Source of the DNA: Pseudomonas cuatrocienegasensis
GTDB lineage: Bacteria > Pseudomonadota > Gammaproteobacteria > Pseudomonadales > Pseudomonadaceae
Length of the DNA stretch: 44,772 nt
NCBI RefSeq assembly: GCF_900110925.1
Contig: NZ_FOFP01000011.1
Coordinates: forward strand, 159,489 to 204,260
Direction: 5' to 3'
Under the pieces are notes generated by a model that saw only the letters and a list, made by a program, of their open reading frames with translations, had not been told where the DNA came from and did no database searches. The position numbers and the translations under genes are program-made. Below are positions 33,478 to 42,973 of this stretch, one piece after another. Positions within the stretch are counted from its first letter, which is position 1. Each line of letters begins with the position of its first letter.

Positions 33478-35232
33478 ATGCCTGTGTTCTTCCAGCGATA
33501 TCGCGTCGTCCTCACGGCGTTGCTGATCGGCCTCGGGCTGCTGGCAAGCATCTGGCTGGCCGGGCGCTATGCCGAAAGCCGTGCCTGGGAAGAGCGCAGC
33601 GGCGAGGCGCGTGGCCAGTTGCAGCTGTATGCGCAATCGATCCACACGCTGGTCGAGCGCTTTCGTTCGGTACCGGAGCTGCTGGCGCTGGACAGCGACA
33701 TCAAGCGCCTGCTGCGCAGCCCCGACGACCAACTGCTACGCGACCTGCTCAACCGCCGTCTGGAGCAGCTCAATGCCGCCGCCGGTTCCAACGTGCTCTA
33801 CCTGCTCGACGGTCGCGGTCACACCCTGGTGGCCAGCAACTGGCGCGACTGGAGCAGTTTCGTCGGCAACAATTACGCCTTCCGCCCGTATTTTCAGGAC
33901 GCCCTCAGGCAGTCCGCGGGGCGTTACTTTGCGGTGGGCGTGACCACCGGCATTCCCGGTTATTTTCTCTCCCATGTGGTGCGCGACCTCGATGGCAGCG
34001 TGCTCGGCGTGCTGGTGGTCAAGCTCGAACTGGAAGAGCTGCAGCGCGAGTGGGCCGGCCAGGCCGGGGTATTGCTGGTGGCGGACAGCTACTCGGTGGT
34101 GATCCTCAGCAACCGTCCGGCTTGGCGTTTTCGCGCCCTGGAAGACCTCGGCGAAGCGGCGCGGGCCGAGCTGATCGAGGTGCGCAAGTATGCCGAACAG
34201 GCCCTCCAGCCGCTGCCCAGCGAGGTGCGCCGGCAGATCGACGTGGACGCCGATTGGCGCCGGGTGGACGGCCCCGATGGCCGGCGCGACTACCTCTGGC
34301 AGCGCCTGGACATGCCCGAGGAAGGCTGGACCCTGCACCTGCTGCTCGAGCCCCTGAGCCTGGCTGGCAACGTGCGCACCTACCGCCTGGCTGCCGCCGG
34401 GGTGTGGATGACCCTGGCTTTTCTGCTGCTGTTTCTCGCCCAGCGGCGCAAGACCCAGCGCTTGCAGACCGGCATCCGCGAGCGCCTTGAGCAGGAGGTG
34501 AGCGCCCGTACCGCCGAGCTGCGTGAAGCTCAGGAAGGCCTGGTGCATGCGGCCAAGATGGCCGCCCTAGGGCAGATGTCCGCGGCCATGGCCCACGAGA
34601 TCAACCAGCCGCTGACGGCCATGCAGATGCAGTTGGGCAGTGTGCGTCTGTTGCTCGATACCGCGCGCCCGGAAGAGGCGCGCAACGGCCTGGAGCGCAT
34701 CGACAACCTGCTGCAGCGCATTGCCGTACTTACCCGGCACCTCAAGACCTTCGCCCGCAAGAGCCCAGCCGGGCTGAGCGAGCGTGTGCGGTTGGCCGAT
34801 GTGCTGGAGCAGGCGTTGCTGCTGCTCGACGCGCGTATCCGCCGCGACGAGGTGCTGCTCAGCTGTGAGATCGACGCCGAGGCGCTGGTGGCCGGCGATG
34901 CGATCCGCCTGGAGCAGGTGCTGGTCAACCTGCTGCACAACGCCCTGGATGCGATGAGCGCTGCGCCGGTGCGCCATCTGCAGGTGCGCATTGCCCGTGA
35001 GGATGACCAGTGTGTCTTGCAGGTCAGCGACAGTGGCGGCGGGATTGCCGCCGAGCACCTGGCCCAGGTCTTCGAGCCGTTCTACACCACCAAGCCGGTG
35101 GGCCAGGGCCTGGGGCTGGGCCTGGCGGTGTCCTATGGCATCGTGCGCGAACTGGGCGGTAGCCTGGAGGTGGCCAATGGCGAGGATGGGGCGGTGTTTA
35201 CCCTGCGTCTGCCCGCAGCTCCCGACCCGTAG
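33478..35232 (+). CDS. DctB-like sensor histidine kinase
   Basis: A 584-residue inner-membrane kinase. It has an N-terminal membrane segment (VVLTALLIGLGLLASIWLAG), a periplasmic Cache-type sensor of ~260 residues (NYAFRPYFQDALRQSAGRYF, GIPGYFLSHVV), a second membrane segment near residue 310 and a coiled coil. The HisKA domain has phosphorylatable His373 (MAHEINQPLTAM), and HATPase motifs are NALDAM, SDSGGG and GLGLGLAV. The layout is that of DctB, sensor for C4-dicarboxylates. Here the partner transporter is a TAXI-type TRAP system, so the signal may be a different carboxylate. ATG 33478 begins the membrane segment. The stop codon lies within the repeat at 35229-35316. Confidence 0.9.
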   Translation: MPVFFQRYRVVLTALLIGLGLLASIWLAGRYAESRAWEERSGEARGQLQLYAQSIHTLVERFRSVPELLALDSDIKRLLRSPDDQLLRDLLNRRLEQLNAAAGSNVLYLLDGRGHTLVASNWRDWSSFVGNNYAFRPYFQDALRQSAGRYFAVGVTTGIPGYFLSHVVRDLDGSVLGVLVVKLELEELQREWAGQAGVLLVADSYSVVILSNRPAWRFRALEDLGEAARAELIEVRKYAEQALQPLPSEVRRQIDVDADWRRVDGPDGRRDYLWQRLDMPEEGWTLHLLLEPLSLAGNVRTYRLAAAGVWMTLAFLLLFLAQRRKTQRLQTGIRERLEQEVSARTAELREAQEGLVHAAKMAALGQMSAAMAHEINQPLTAMQMQLGSVRLLLDTARPEEARNGLERIDNLLQRIAVLTRHLKTFARKSPAGLSERVRLADVLEQALLLLDARIRRDEVLLSCEIDAEALVAGDAIRLEQVLVNLLHNALDAMSAAPVRHLQVRIAREDDQCVLQVSDSGGGIAAEHLAQVFEPFYTTKPVGQGLGLGLAVSYGIVRELGGSLEVANGEDGAVFTLRLPAAPDP

Positions 35233-35316
35233 GGTGCGCCGCGCGCACCGACTTGTAGATCGGGCATCCACCCTGCTTAGTGCATCGAGGGCATTGGTGC
35301 GCACGGCGCACCCTAC
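35229..35316. repeat. Inverted repeat GTAGGGTGCGCC... between sensor and regulator genes
   Basis: Arms of 21 bp (35229-35249 and 35296-35316) match at 20 positions. The left arm contains the stop codon of the sensor kinase gene (TAG 35230-35232). It shares GTAGGGTG ends with the other palindromes in the window. Confidence 0.8.
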
Positions 35317-35376
35317 GGGCGTGACTAACGATATTGCTTCCGGGCTACACTGCCCGCCGATTGATCAGGAGGTGAT

Positions 35377-36720
<1,344 letters not shown>

Positions 36721-36790
36721 GCGGCTATCCGCCTATCTTTGGTCAGGGTGTGAGCGAAAACCCGCCTATTTATTCCTTGTTAGACGCCTC

Positions 36791-36814
36791 AAACGCCCAT
36801 GGGTGGGCGTTTTA
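36791..36814 (+). terminator. Terminator after the DctD-like gene
   Basis: AAACGCCCA (36791-36799) and TGGGCGTTT (36804-36812) form a 9-bp perfect stem with a short loop, about 70 bp after the stop. It separates the regulator genes from the sigma-54 promoter immediately downstream. The U-tract is short. Confidence 0.7.
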
Positions 36815-36819
36815 ACAGC

Positions 36820-36835
36820 TGGCACGTCTTCTGCT
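36820..36835 (+). promoter_or_regulatory. Sigma-54 promoter of the TRAP transporter operon
   Basis: TGGCAC-GTCTT-CTGCT has GG (36821-36822) and GC (36833-36834) with 10 nt between, as required for a -24/-12 promoter. Two CCGCCTAT direct repeats upstream (from about 36729 and 36763) are candidate binding sites for the DctD-like regulator. The predicted leader to the ATG at 37067 is about 220 nt, with no recognisable gene. Confidence 0.72.
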
Positions 36836-37066
36836 ATACCCAGTACAGCCATGCGCGCCCGACGCGCAGGCGACTGATAAGAAAGACAAGAGGTCAGCAC
36901 CATTTGCCGCTCTGCCTGCGCGAGTTCGCCTCGCCCTCTTGCACATCCGCGCGTACGCCGGGTGTGGGGTTTTCCCGCTTTCCTGAACGACACCGATGAG
37001 CACTGCCTGTCGGCGTGTTCACGGTCACAGTCTGCATAAAGCCATAACAATGACGGAGACTCATCC

Positions 37067-38020
37067 ATGCACCTGACCAAGCGTTTCAGCCTGTTCGCCG
37101 CTGCAGCGGCCCTGACTGCCAGCACCGCCGTGCTCGCGGCACCGACCTTTATCAACGTCCTCACCGGCGGCACCAGCGGGGTCTATTACCCCATCGGTGT
37201 GGCCCTGTCGCAGCTCTACGGCAACGGCATCGAAGGCTCGAAAACTTCCGTGCAGGCCACCAAGGCCTCGGTAGAAAACCTCAACCTGCTGGAAGCCGGG
37301 CGTGGCGAACTGGCCTTCGCCCTGGGTGACTCGGTCGCCGATGCCTGGGAAGGTGTCGAGGAAGCTGGCTTCAAGGCCCCGCTGAAGAAGCTGCGCGCGA
37401 TTGCCGGGACCTACCCGAACTACATCCAGATCGTCGCCAACAAAGAGTCGGGCATCACCACCCTGGCCGACCTCAAGGGCAAGCGCATTTCCGTGGGCGC
37501 GCCGAAGTCCGGCACTGAGCTGAATGCTCGCGCCATCTTCGCTGCCGCCGGCCTGAGCTATGAAGACATGGGCAAGGTGGAGTTTCTGCCGTACGCCGAG
37601 TCGGTCGAGCTGATCAAGAACCGTCAGCTGGACGCCACCCTGCAGTCCTCGGGCCTGGGCATGGCGGCCATCCGCGACCTGGCAGCGACCCTGCCGATCA
37701 ACTTCGTGGCCATCCCGGCCGAGACCACCGCGAAGATCAACAACGCCGCCTACCAGGCCGCGACCATCCCGGCCGGCACCTACGATGGCCAGGACAGCGA
37801 TGTCGCCACCGTGGCCATCAACAACATTCTGGTCAGCCATGACGGCGTCTCCGACGAGGTGGCCTACCAGATGACCAAGCTGATGTTCGACAACCTCGAG
37901 CGCCTGGGCAACGCCCACTCGGCGGCCAAGGACATCAAGCTGGAGAATGCGGCCAAGGACCTGCCGATTCCGCTGCACCCGGGTGCCGAGCGCTTCTATA
38001 AGGAAGCTGGCGTTCTGTAA
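37067..38020 (+). CDS. TAXI-family TRAP transporter solute-binding protein
   Basis: A 317-residue periplasmic receptor with a signal peptide (LFAAAAALTASTAVLAA). The TAXI signature is present (INVLTGGTSGVYYPIGVALS), plus LNLLEAGRGELAFALGDSVA and LKGKRISVGAPKSGTELNAR. TAXI receptors pair with fused TRAP membrane proteins; ligands such as glutamate or other carboxylates are known only for a few members, so the substrate here is open. Its ATG follows ACGGAG. The membrane component is encoded after a 207-bp gap with hairpins. Confidence 0.92.
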   Translation: MHLTKRFSLFAAAAALTASTAVLAAPTFINVLTGGTSGVYYPIGVALSQLYGNGIEGSKTSVQATKASVENLNLLEAGRGELAFALGDSVADAWEGVEEAGFKAPLKKLRAIAGTYPNYIQIVANKESGITTLADLKGKRISVGAPKSGTELNARAIFAAAGLSYEDMGKVEFLPYAESVELIKNRQLDATLQSSGLGMAAIRDLAATLPINFVAIPAETTAKINNAAYQAATIPAGTYDGQDSDVATVAINNILVSHDGVSDEVAYQMTKLMFDNLERLGNAHSAAKDIKLENAAKDLPIPLHPGAERFYKEAGVL

Positions 38021-38085
38021 GCCTGTTGCAGGGTTAGGCGTGTAGCCTGGGCAGCCGCGAGGCGAACGCCCAGGCTCGGCTGAGA

Positions 38086-38182
38086 GGACGCGCCGTGCGG
38101 CACGTCCTTTTCAGACCGCCACCATGGGTCATCCCGTAGGTAGAGTTGCGAATAAAACCGGCGTCCATGGACGGTAGGTTTT
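38086..38182 (+). other. Hairpins between binding protein and TRAP membrane gene
   Basis: GGACG-C-GCCG/GGC-A-CGTCC followed by TTTT (38086-38111) looks like a weak terminator. A second structure pairs AAAACC (38154-38159) with GGTTTT (38177-38182) around CGTCCATGGACG. They could lower transporter expression relative to the binding protein. The rest of the gap has no gene. Confidence 0.5.
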
Positions 38183-38227
38183 GTTGGCGACTCTGACGTA
38201 TCGCAGTAGTCACGAGGTTCGCGCTCC

Positions 38228-40255
38228 ATGAGTGATTCCAACCAAGGCCTGGCGGCCAATCCCGGCGAGTGGCCCAAGGCGCTGTTCGCCGTTGCGCTGC
38301 TGTTCTCGATCTTTCAGATCGTCACGGCCGCGTTCCACCCCGTTTCCAGTCAGGTGCTGCGTGCCGTGCACGTTGGCTTCCTGCTGCTGGTGGTGTTCAT
38401 CAGTTTTCCGGGGGCCGGCAAGGGCCAGCCCTGGCAACCGCTGGCCTGGCTGATCGGCCTGGTCGGCATGGGCACCGCTGCCTACCAGTGGTATTTCGAG
38501 GCGGACCTGATTCAACGTTCCGGCGACCTCACCAGCCTGGACATGGCCGTGGGCCTGGTGCTCACCGTGCTGGTTTTCGAGGCGGCGCGCCGGGTCATGG
38601 GCATTGCCCTACCGCTGATTTGTGCACTGTTCCTGGCCTATGGCCTGTTCGGCCAGTACCTGCCCGGCGACCTGATGCATCGCGGTTATGGCATCGACCA
38701 ACTGGTTAACCAGCTGGCATTCGGCACAGAAGGGTTCTACGGCACGCCGACTTATGTTTCGGCTACCTATATCTTCCTGTTCATCCTGTTTGGCGCCTTC
38801 CTCGAGCAGGCCGGGATGATCAAGCTGTTCACCGACTTTGCCATGGGCCTGTTCGGCCACAAGCTTGGCGGTCCGGCCAAGGTGTCGGTGGTGTCGTCGG
38901 CGTTGATGGGTACCATCACCGGCTCCGGCGTGGCCAACGTGGTCACCACCGGTCAGTTCACCATCCCGCTGATGAAGCGTTTCGGCTATCGCCCGGCATT
39001 TGCCGGTGGCGTCGAAGCGACCTCGTCGATGGGCAGCCAGATCATGCCGCCGATCATGGGCGCTGTGGCGTTCATCATGGCCGAGACGATCAACGTGCCC
39101 TTTATCGAAGTGGCCAAGGCCGCGCTGATTCCGGCGCTGCTGTATTTCGGCTCGACCTTCTGGATGGTTCACCTGGAAGCCAAGCGCGCCAACCTGCGTG
39201 GCCTGCCGAAGGACCAGTGTCCGAACCCCTGGGCTGCCGTGCGTGAGCGCTGGTACCTGCTGATCCCGCTGTTCATCCTGATCTACCTGCTGTTCTCCGG
39301 GCGCACACCGCTGTTCTCCGGCATGGTTGGGCTGGCCCTGACGGCCATCGTCATTCTCGGCTCGGCGATCATTTTGCGGGTGTCCTCGTTCGCTTTGCGC
39401 ATCGCTTTCTGGGTCGCCCTGGGCCTGCTCTGCGCGGGCTTCTTCCAGCTCGGTATCGGCGTGGTGTTTGGTGTGGTCGCGTTGCTGGTGGCGATCTGCT
39501 TCTTCATTAAGGGCGGCCGCGAAACCCTGACCATCTGCCTGCATGCGTTGGTCGAAGGCGCGCGCCATGCGGTGCCGGTGGGCATCGCCTGTGCGCTGGT
39601 CGGGGTGATCATCGGCGTAGTGTCGCTGACCGGGGTGGCCTCCACCTTCGCCGGCTATATCCTCGCCGTGGGCCAGGACAACCTGTTCCTCTCGCTGCTG
39701 CTGACCATGCTCACCTGCCTGGTGCTGGGCATGGGTATCCCGACCATCCCCAACTACATCATCACCAGCTCGATTGCCGCGCCGGCGCTGCTGGACCTGG
39801 GCGTGCCGCTGATCGTCTCGCACATGTTCGTCTTTTACTTCGGCATCATGGCCGACCTGACGCCGCCGGTGGCCCTGGCCTGTTTCGCGGCCGCGCCGAT
39901 CGCCAAGGAAACCGGGCTGAAGATCAGCCTGTGGGCCATTCGTATCGCCATTGCCGGCTTTATCGTGCCGTTTATGGCGGTGTACGAGCCGGCGCTGATG
40001 CTGCAGGGCGATAGCTGGCTGGCCACGCTCTATGTGGTGCTCAAGGCGTTTGTCGCCATCGGTATCTGGGGTGCGGTGTTCACCGGCTACCTGCAGGCCA
40101 AGCTGAGCTGGTGGGAGCGTGCCCTGGGCTTTGCCGCAGGCGCCAGCCTGATCCTGGCCACACCGGCCAGTGATGAAATCGGCTTTGCCCTGGCGGCGTT
40201 GTTTATCGCTCAGCACTTCTGGCGTGCACGTCGTGCCCAGGTGGCAGCGGCGTGA
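38228..40255 (+). CDS. TRAP transporter fused permease (DctQ-DctM type)
   Basis: A 675-residue inner-membrane protein in which a 4-segment DctQ-like part is followed by the 12-segment DctM-like channel, the usual form in TAXI systems. Typical stretches are LIFLFGAFLEQAG-type FLFILFGAFLEQAGMIKLF, GTITGSGVANVVTTGQFTIP, GGVEATSSMGSQIMPPIMGA and GMGIPTIPNYIITSSIAAPA. ATG 38228 opens SDSNQGLAANPGEWPKAL. Its stop overlaps the DUF1850 gene start. Confidence 0.93.
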   Translation: MSDSNQGLAANPGEWPKALFAVALLFSIFQIVTAAFHPVSSQVLRAVHVGFLLLVVFISFPGAGKGQPWQPLAWLIGLVGMGTAAYQWYFEADLIQRSGDLTSLDMAVGLVLTVLVFEAARRVMGIALPLICALFLAYGLFGQYLPGDLMHRGYGIDQLVNQLAFGTEGFYGTPTYVSATYIFLFILFGAFLEQAGMIKLFTDFAMGLFGHKLGGPAKVSVVSSALMGTITGSGVANVVTTGQFTIPLMKRFGYRPAFAGGVEATSSMGSQIMPPIMGAVAFIMAETINVPFIEVAKAALIPALLYFGSTFWMVHLEAKRANLRGLPKDQCPNPWAAVRERWYLLIPLFILIYLLFSGRTPLFSGMVGLALTAIVILGSAIILRVSSFALRIAFWVALGLLCAGFFQLGIGVVFGVVALLVAICFFIKGGRETLTICLHALVEGARHAVPVGIACALVGVIIGVVSLTGVASTFAGYILAVGQDNLFLSLLLTMLTCLVLGMGIPTIPNYIITSSIAAPALLDLGVPLIVSHMFVFYFGIMADLTPPVALACFAAAPIAKETGLKISLWAIRIAIAGFIVPFMAVYEPALMLQGDSWLATLYVVLKAFVAIGIWGAVFTGYLQAKLSWWERALGFAAGASLILATPASDEIGFALAALFIAQHFWRARRAQVAAA

Positions 40256-40653
40256 TGGGCCTGTGCCTGGGGTTGGCGGGGGTTGTCTGGGCACAGGTGC
40301 CCACCCCGGCCTTTACCCTGGCCTGGACCCATACGATCGAGAAGATCCGCTGGGAAGAAGATTACCGCGTCACCGCCGAGGGTTTGCTGCTCGGCGAGGC
40401 GCGGGTCAAGGGTTCTGGCGCCGGCATGGAGATTCCGGACGGCGCCGAACTGCGCGAGGGCAGTTGGCATTACCAGCGCCAGCTACCGCCCTTGCAACCG
40501 CTGCGTGTGGGGCGAACCCCCGAAGCAGGGGATTACCAACTGTGTTTCAACCAGCGTTGCCACTCGATGAGTGAATGGCTCGGCCCGCCACAAGCAGCCC
40601 AGCCCGCGTTGGAACTCTGGAGCTGTGAGCAAAGCCCCCCGGAACCCGCCTAG
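40255..40653 (+). CDS. DUF1850 protein associated with TAXI TRAP transporters
   Basis: A 132-residue protein with an N-terminal signal-like segment (GLCLGLAGVVWAQ) followed by FTLAWTHTIEKIRWEEDYRV, characteristic of DUF1850. Such genes regularly lie next to TAXI-type TRAP genes, but their function is not established to my knowledge. The start is the ATG at 40255 or the GTG at 40252, both overlapping the permease stop. A terminator follows at 40724-40757. Confidence 0.85.
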   Translation: MGLCLGLAGVVWAQVPTPAFTLAWTHTIEKIRWEEDYRVTAEGLLLGEARVKGSGAGMEIPDGAELREGSWHYQRQLPPLQPLRVGRTPEAGDYQLCFNQRCHSMSEWLGPPQAAQPALELWSCEQSPPEPA

Positions 40654-40723
40654 GCGCGTACCGGCCAGGACCACGTTCGGCGTGCGTCCGCTCCCTGCGC
40701 CACAAGCGCGGGCGACCCTGAGG

Positions 40724-40757
40724 AAAACCCCCATGCGACGTTGTCGGTGGGGGTTTT
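40724..40757 (+). terminator. Terminator after the TRAP operon
   Basis: AAAACCCCCA (40724-40733) pairs with TGGGGGTTTT (40748-40757), leaving a 14-nt loop and ending in a T-tract (TTTTGTT). It lies 70 bp after the DUF1850 gene. Confidence 0.85.
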
Positions 40758-40801
40758 GTTCGTTAGGGTTTCGACCATCTACCCTGTCCCTGGAGCTCTT
40801 T

Positions 40802-41296
40802 GTGTCAGCGCCGACCTTTGTCACCTATTACCTGGAGATGCGCGACCCCGCCGCGCTGCGCAGCAAGCCCTTGCCGCCGGAGCTGACGGTGGTCGAGTGC
40901 CAGATCAAGCAATTCCCGTTCAACCGCTTCCTCTACCAACTGGTCGGCGGCCCCTGGCAGTGGACGGATAAGCTGAGCTTGAGTGACGCCCAGTGGCGCG
41001 ACCTGGTCGAGCACCCTGGGCACCGCACCTGGGTGGCCTACCATCAGGGCGCGATTGCCGGCTACTACGAGCTGCAGCGGGTCGGCAATGATGTGGAAAT
41101 TCTCTACTTTGGCCTGGTCGAGGCGTTTTTCGGCCGCGGTTTCGGTGGCCCGCTGCTGAGCCACGCGCTGGCATCCGCCTGGGCCTGGGCGGGCACAGAG
41201 CGGGTCTGGGTACACACCTGCAGCCTCGATCACCCCAGCGCCCTGGGTAATTACCAGGCGCGCGGATTGCAGCTGTATCAGCAGGTCGAGGAATAA
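40802..41296 (+). CDS. GNAT-family N-acetyltransferase
   Basis: A 164-residue protein with the GNAT fold pattern. The acetyl-CoA loop is probably FFGRGFGGPLLSHALASAWA, preceded by VEILYFGLVEAF and followed by VWVHTCSLDHPSALGNYQAR and GLQLYQQVEE. The substrate is unknown. GTG 40802 is preferred because TGGAG lies just upstream and homology begins with the following residues. Longer readings pass through the terminator at 40724-40757. Confidence 0.88.
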   Translation: MSAPTFVTYYLEMRDPAALRSKPLPPELTVVECQIKQFPFNRFLYQLVGGPWQWTDKLSLSDAQWRDLVEHPGHRTWVAYHQGAIAGYYELQRVGNDVEILYFGLVEAFFGRGFGGPLLSHALASAWAWAGTERVWVHTCSLDHPSALGNYQARGLQLYQQVEE

Positions 41297-41352
41297 AACA
41301 GCGGGACGATAACGAGCGGTTGTGGTCTATCCAGCATGCCCTTCACTGCGAG

Positions 41353-41886
41353 ATGCCTGCCATGACCACCGCCTTGCGCTCCTCCTTGCTGCTCGCCCTT
41401 GGCCTGACGCCGCTGCTCGCAGCCGCTCAACCGCAACCCCTGCAACCAGGCCTATGGGAGCTGAGTTCCAGCGACATGCAGGTCGACGGCCAGGCGTTGC
41501 CCGACGTCAACCGCTTGCTCGAAGGCCTGCCCGCCGCGCAACGGCAGATGCTCGAAGGCGCCATGGCCGAGCAGGGCGTGCAGTTTGGCGGCCAGGGCGT
41601 GCAGGTGTGCATGACCCAAGCGCAGATCGACTCCGGCCAGATCCCCCTGCAAGACCCCAAGACCGGCTGCAGCCAGCGCATTACCGAGCGCAGCGCCGAG
41701 CGTTGGGCTTTTACCTTCAGCTGCCCCCAAGGCCAGGGGCAGGGCGAAACCCAGTTTCTCAGCGATCGCGAGTTCCTAACCCGCCTCAACGGCACCTTCA
41801 CCCACAACGGCCAGGCCCGCGAAGGCAGCCTGCAAACCCGTGCGCGCTGGGTGGCGGCGGATTGCGGCAGTCTGCGAGGGAACTAG
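41353..41886 (+). CDS. DUF3617 family exported protein
   Basis: A 177-residue protein with a signal peptide (SSLLLALGLTPLLAAAQ) and the DUF3617 pattern: LQPGLWELSSSDMQVDG, VQVCMTQAQIDSG, GCSQRITERSAERWAFTFSC and a C-terminal TRARWVAADC. Four Cys suggest disulfides in the periplasm. Function unknown. ATG 41353 or 41362 are both possible starts. Confidence 0.82.
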   Translation: MPAMTTALRSSLLLALGLTPLLAAAQPQPLQPGLWELSSSDMQVDGQALPDVNRLLEGLPAAQRQMLEGAMAEQGVQFGGQGVQVCMTQAQIDSGQIPLQDPKTGCSQRITERSAERWAFTFSCPQGQGQGETQFLSDREFLTRLNGTFTHNGQAREGSLQTRARWVAADCGSLRGN

Positions 41887-41963
41887 CTCCGATCATCCTG
41901 CGCTCAAGCGGCTTAGGTGGTGTTGCAGAAACACCTGATCTACTGCGAGATTTTCTGGTTTTG

Positions 41964-42695
41964 TCAGAGGCCGTGGCGCGCGCGGATCTGGGTGATCTGC
42001 TCAGCCTGCTCGCTGAGGAAGCGGTTGAACTCGGCGATCAGTTGCGGATGGCGGATGCCCGACAGGTAGTAATGGTCTTCCATATGGTCGAGCTGCGGGT
42101 CGAAGACCAGGGTATCCGCCGGCAGGTTTAGCTGGTGCAGGCGGTAGGCGACCACCTTGGGGTTGAGGTAGGCCCCGTCGATTCTGTCATTTATGACCAT
42201 TTGCAGCAGCGAGTCGACCTGGTTGGCCTGAATCAGTTTGATGCGCCCGGCGCGGATTTCCTTCAGGTAGGGCCAGGGGGTGAAGCCATTTTGCGTACCC
42301 AGCAATTGCAAGGTGGCCGCGCTCTGGCCGAGGCGTCCGGGCTTGACCAGGACTCCATCGATATAAGGCACCGTGGGCTGGCTGTAATGCACGGTATGGC
42401 CGGCCTTTTGCGTGGCATTCCATTGCGGATGATCGGGGTATTTGAGGTCCACCCGGCCAGCGAGGAAGTCGCTTAGCAGACGGCGTACGGGCAGCGGCAC
42501 ATAGGTGAATCGGTAACCGCGATCGGCAGCGAAGGCATCGAGCAGGTCGCGGGCATAGCCCTGATAGTGACCGTCCTGCACTGCCGAATAGGGCGGATAG
42601 GACTGCAGCTCCACGCCGACGCGAAAGTGCTCCTGGGCCTGGGTGGATGGCGCGTACAAGTTAAGGCAGAGCAGTAGGGCGAACAGGCTTCTCAT
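41964..42695 (-). CDS. Periplasmic amino-acid-binding-like protein (transporter substrate-binding family 3)
   Basis: A 243-residue protein with a signal peptide (RSLFALLLCLNLYAPSTQA) and a family 3 solute-binding fold: FRVGVELQSYPPYSAVQDGH, GYARDLLDAFAADRGYRF and YLSGIRHPQLIAEFNRFL. No permease or ATPase is adjacent, so it is an orphan receptor or a sensor-like relative. Start ATG 42695 (or 42710). Confidence 0.82.
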   Translation of the reverse strand: MRSLFALLLCLNLYAPSTQAQEHFRVGVELQSYPPYSAVQDGHYQGYARDLLDAFAADRGYRFTYVPLPVRRLLSDFLAGRVDLKYPDHPQWNATQKAGHTVHYSQPTVPYIDGVLVKPGRLGQSAATLQLLGTQNGFTPWPYLKEIRAGRIKLIQANQVDSLLQMVINDRIDGAYLNPKVVAYRLHQLNLPADTLVFDPQLDHMEDHYYLSGIRHPQLIAEFNRFLSEQAEQITQIRARHGL

Positions 42696-42771
42696 AAGAC
42701 GATGTTCCAATTGGCTGTTGCAACCCTGTGCAGGCTATAACCGCAATACGTGTGTGAGCCACCGAATACGG

Positions 42772-42798
42772 TAGGAGCCCCGCCTCGGGGCGAATCGA
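42772..42798. repeat. REP-like hairpin GGAGCCCCGCCTCGGGGCGAAT
   Basis: GTAGGAGCCCCG-CCT-CGGGGCGAAT forms a short hairpin in the gap between the binding protein gene and cls. It resembles the GTAGGAGCC REP type at 3356-3420. Confidence 0.65.
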
Positions 42799-42973
42799 TT
42801 GCAGCCATTCAGTGACCTCGGCGTTGCCCATGGCATTCGTGCGCGGAACGCGGCTCGCACAAAAGCATCGTCGCTGTGCCGCACGGTGGGGCATCGCCGT
42901 TCATCGCGTCTCGGCGGTAATCGGCACGGCCACATGGGATGACAGCGAGCAGCGTTGTAACCATAGCCACAGA

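Noticed and set aside
38609..40294. 561-codon open frame antisense to the TRAP permease
   Set aside because: Low-complexity His/Gln/Arg-rich product typical of mirror frames. The plus strand encodes clear membrane segments.
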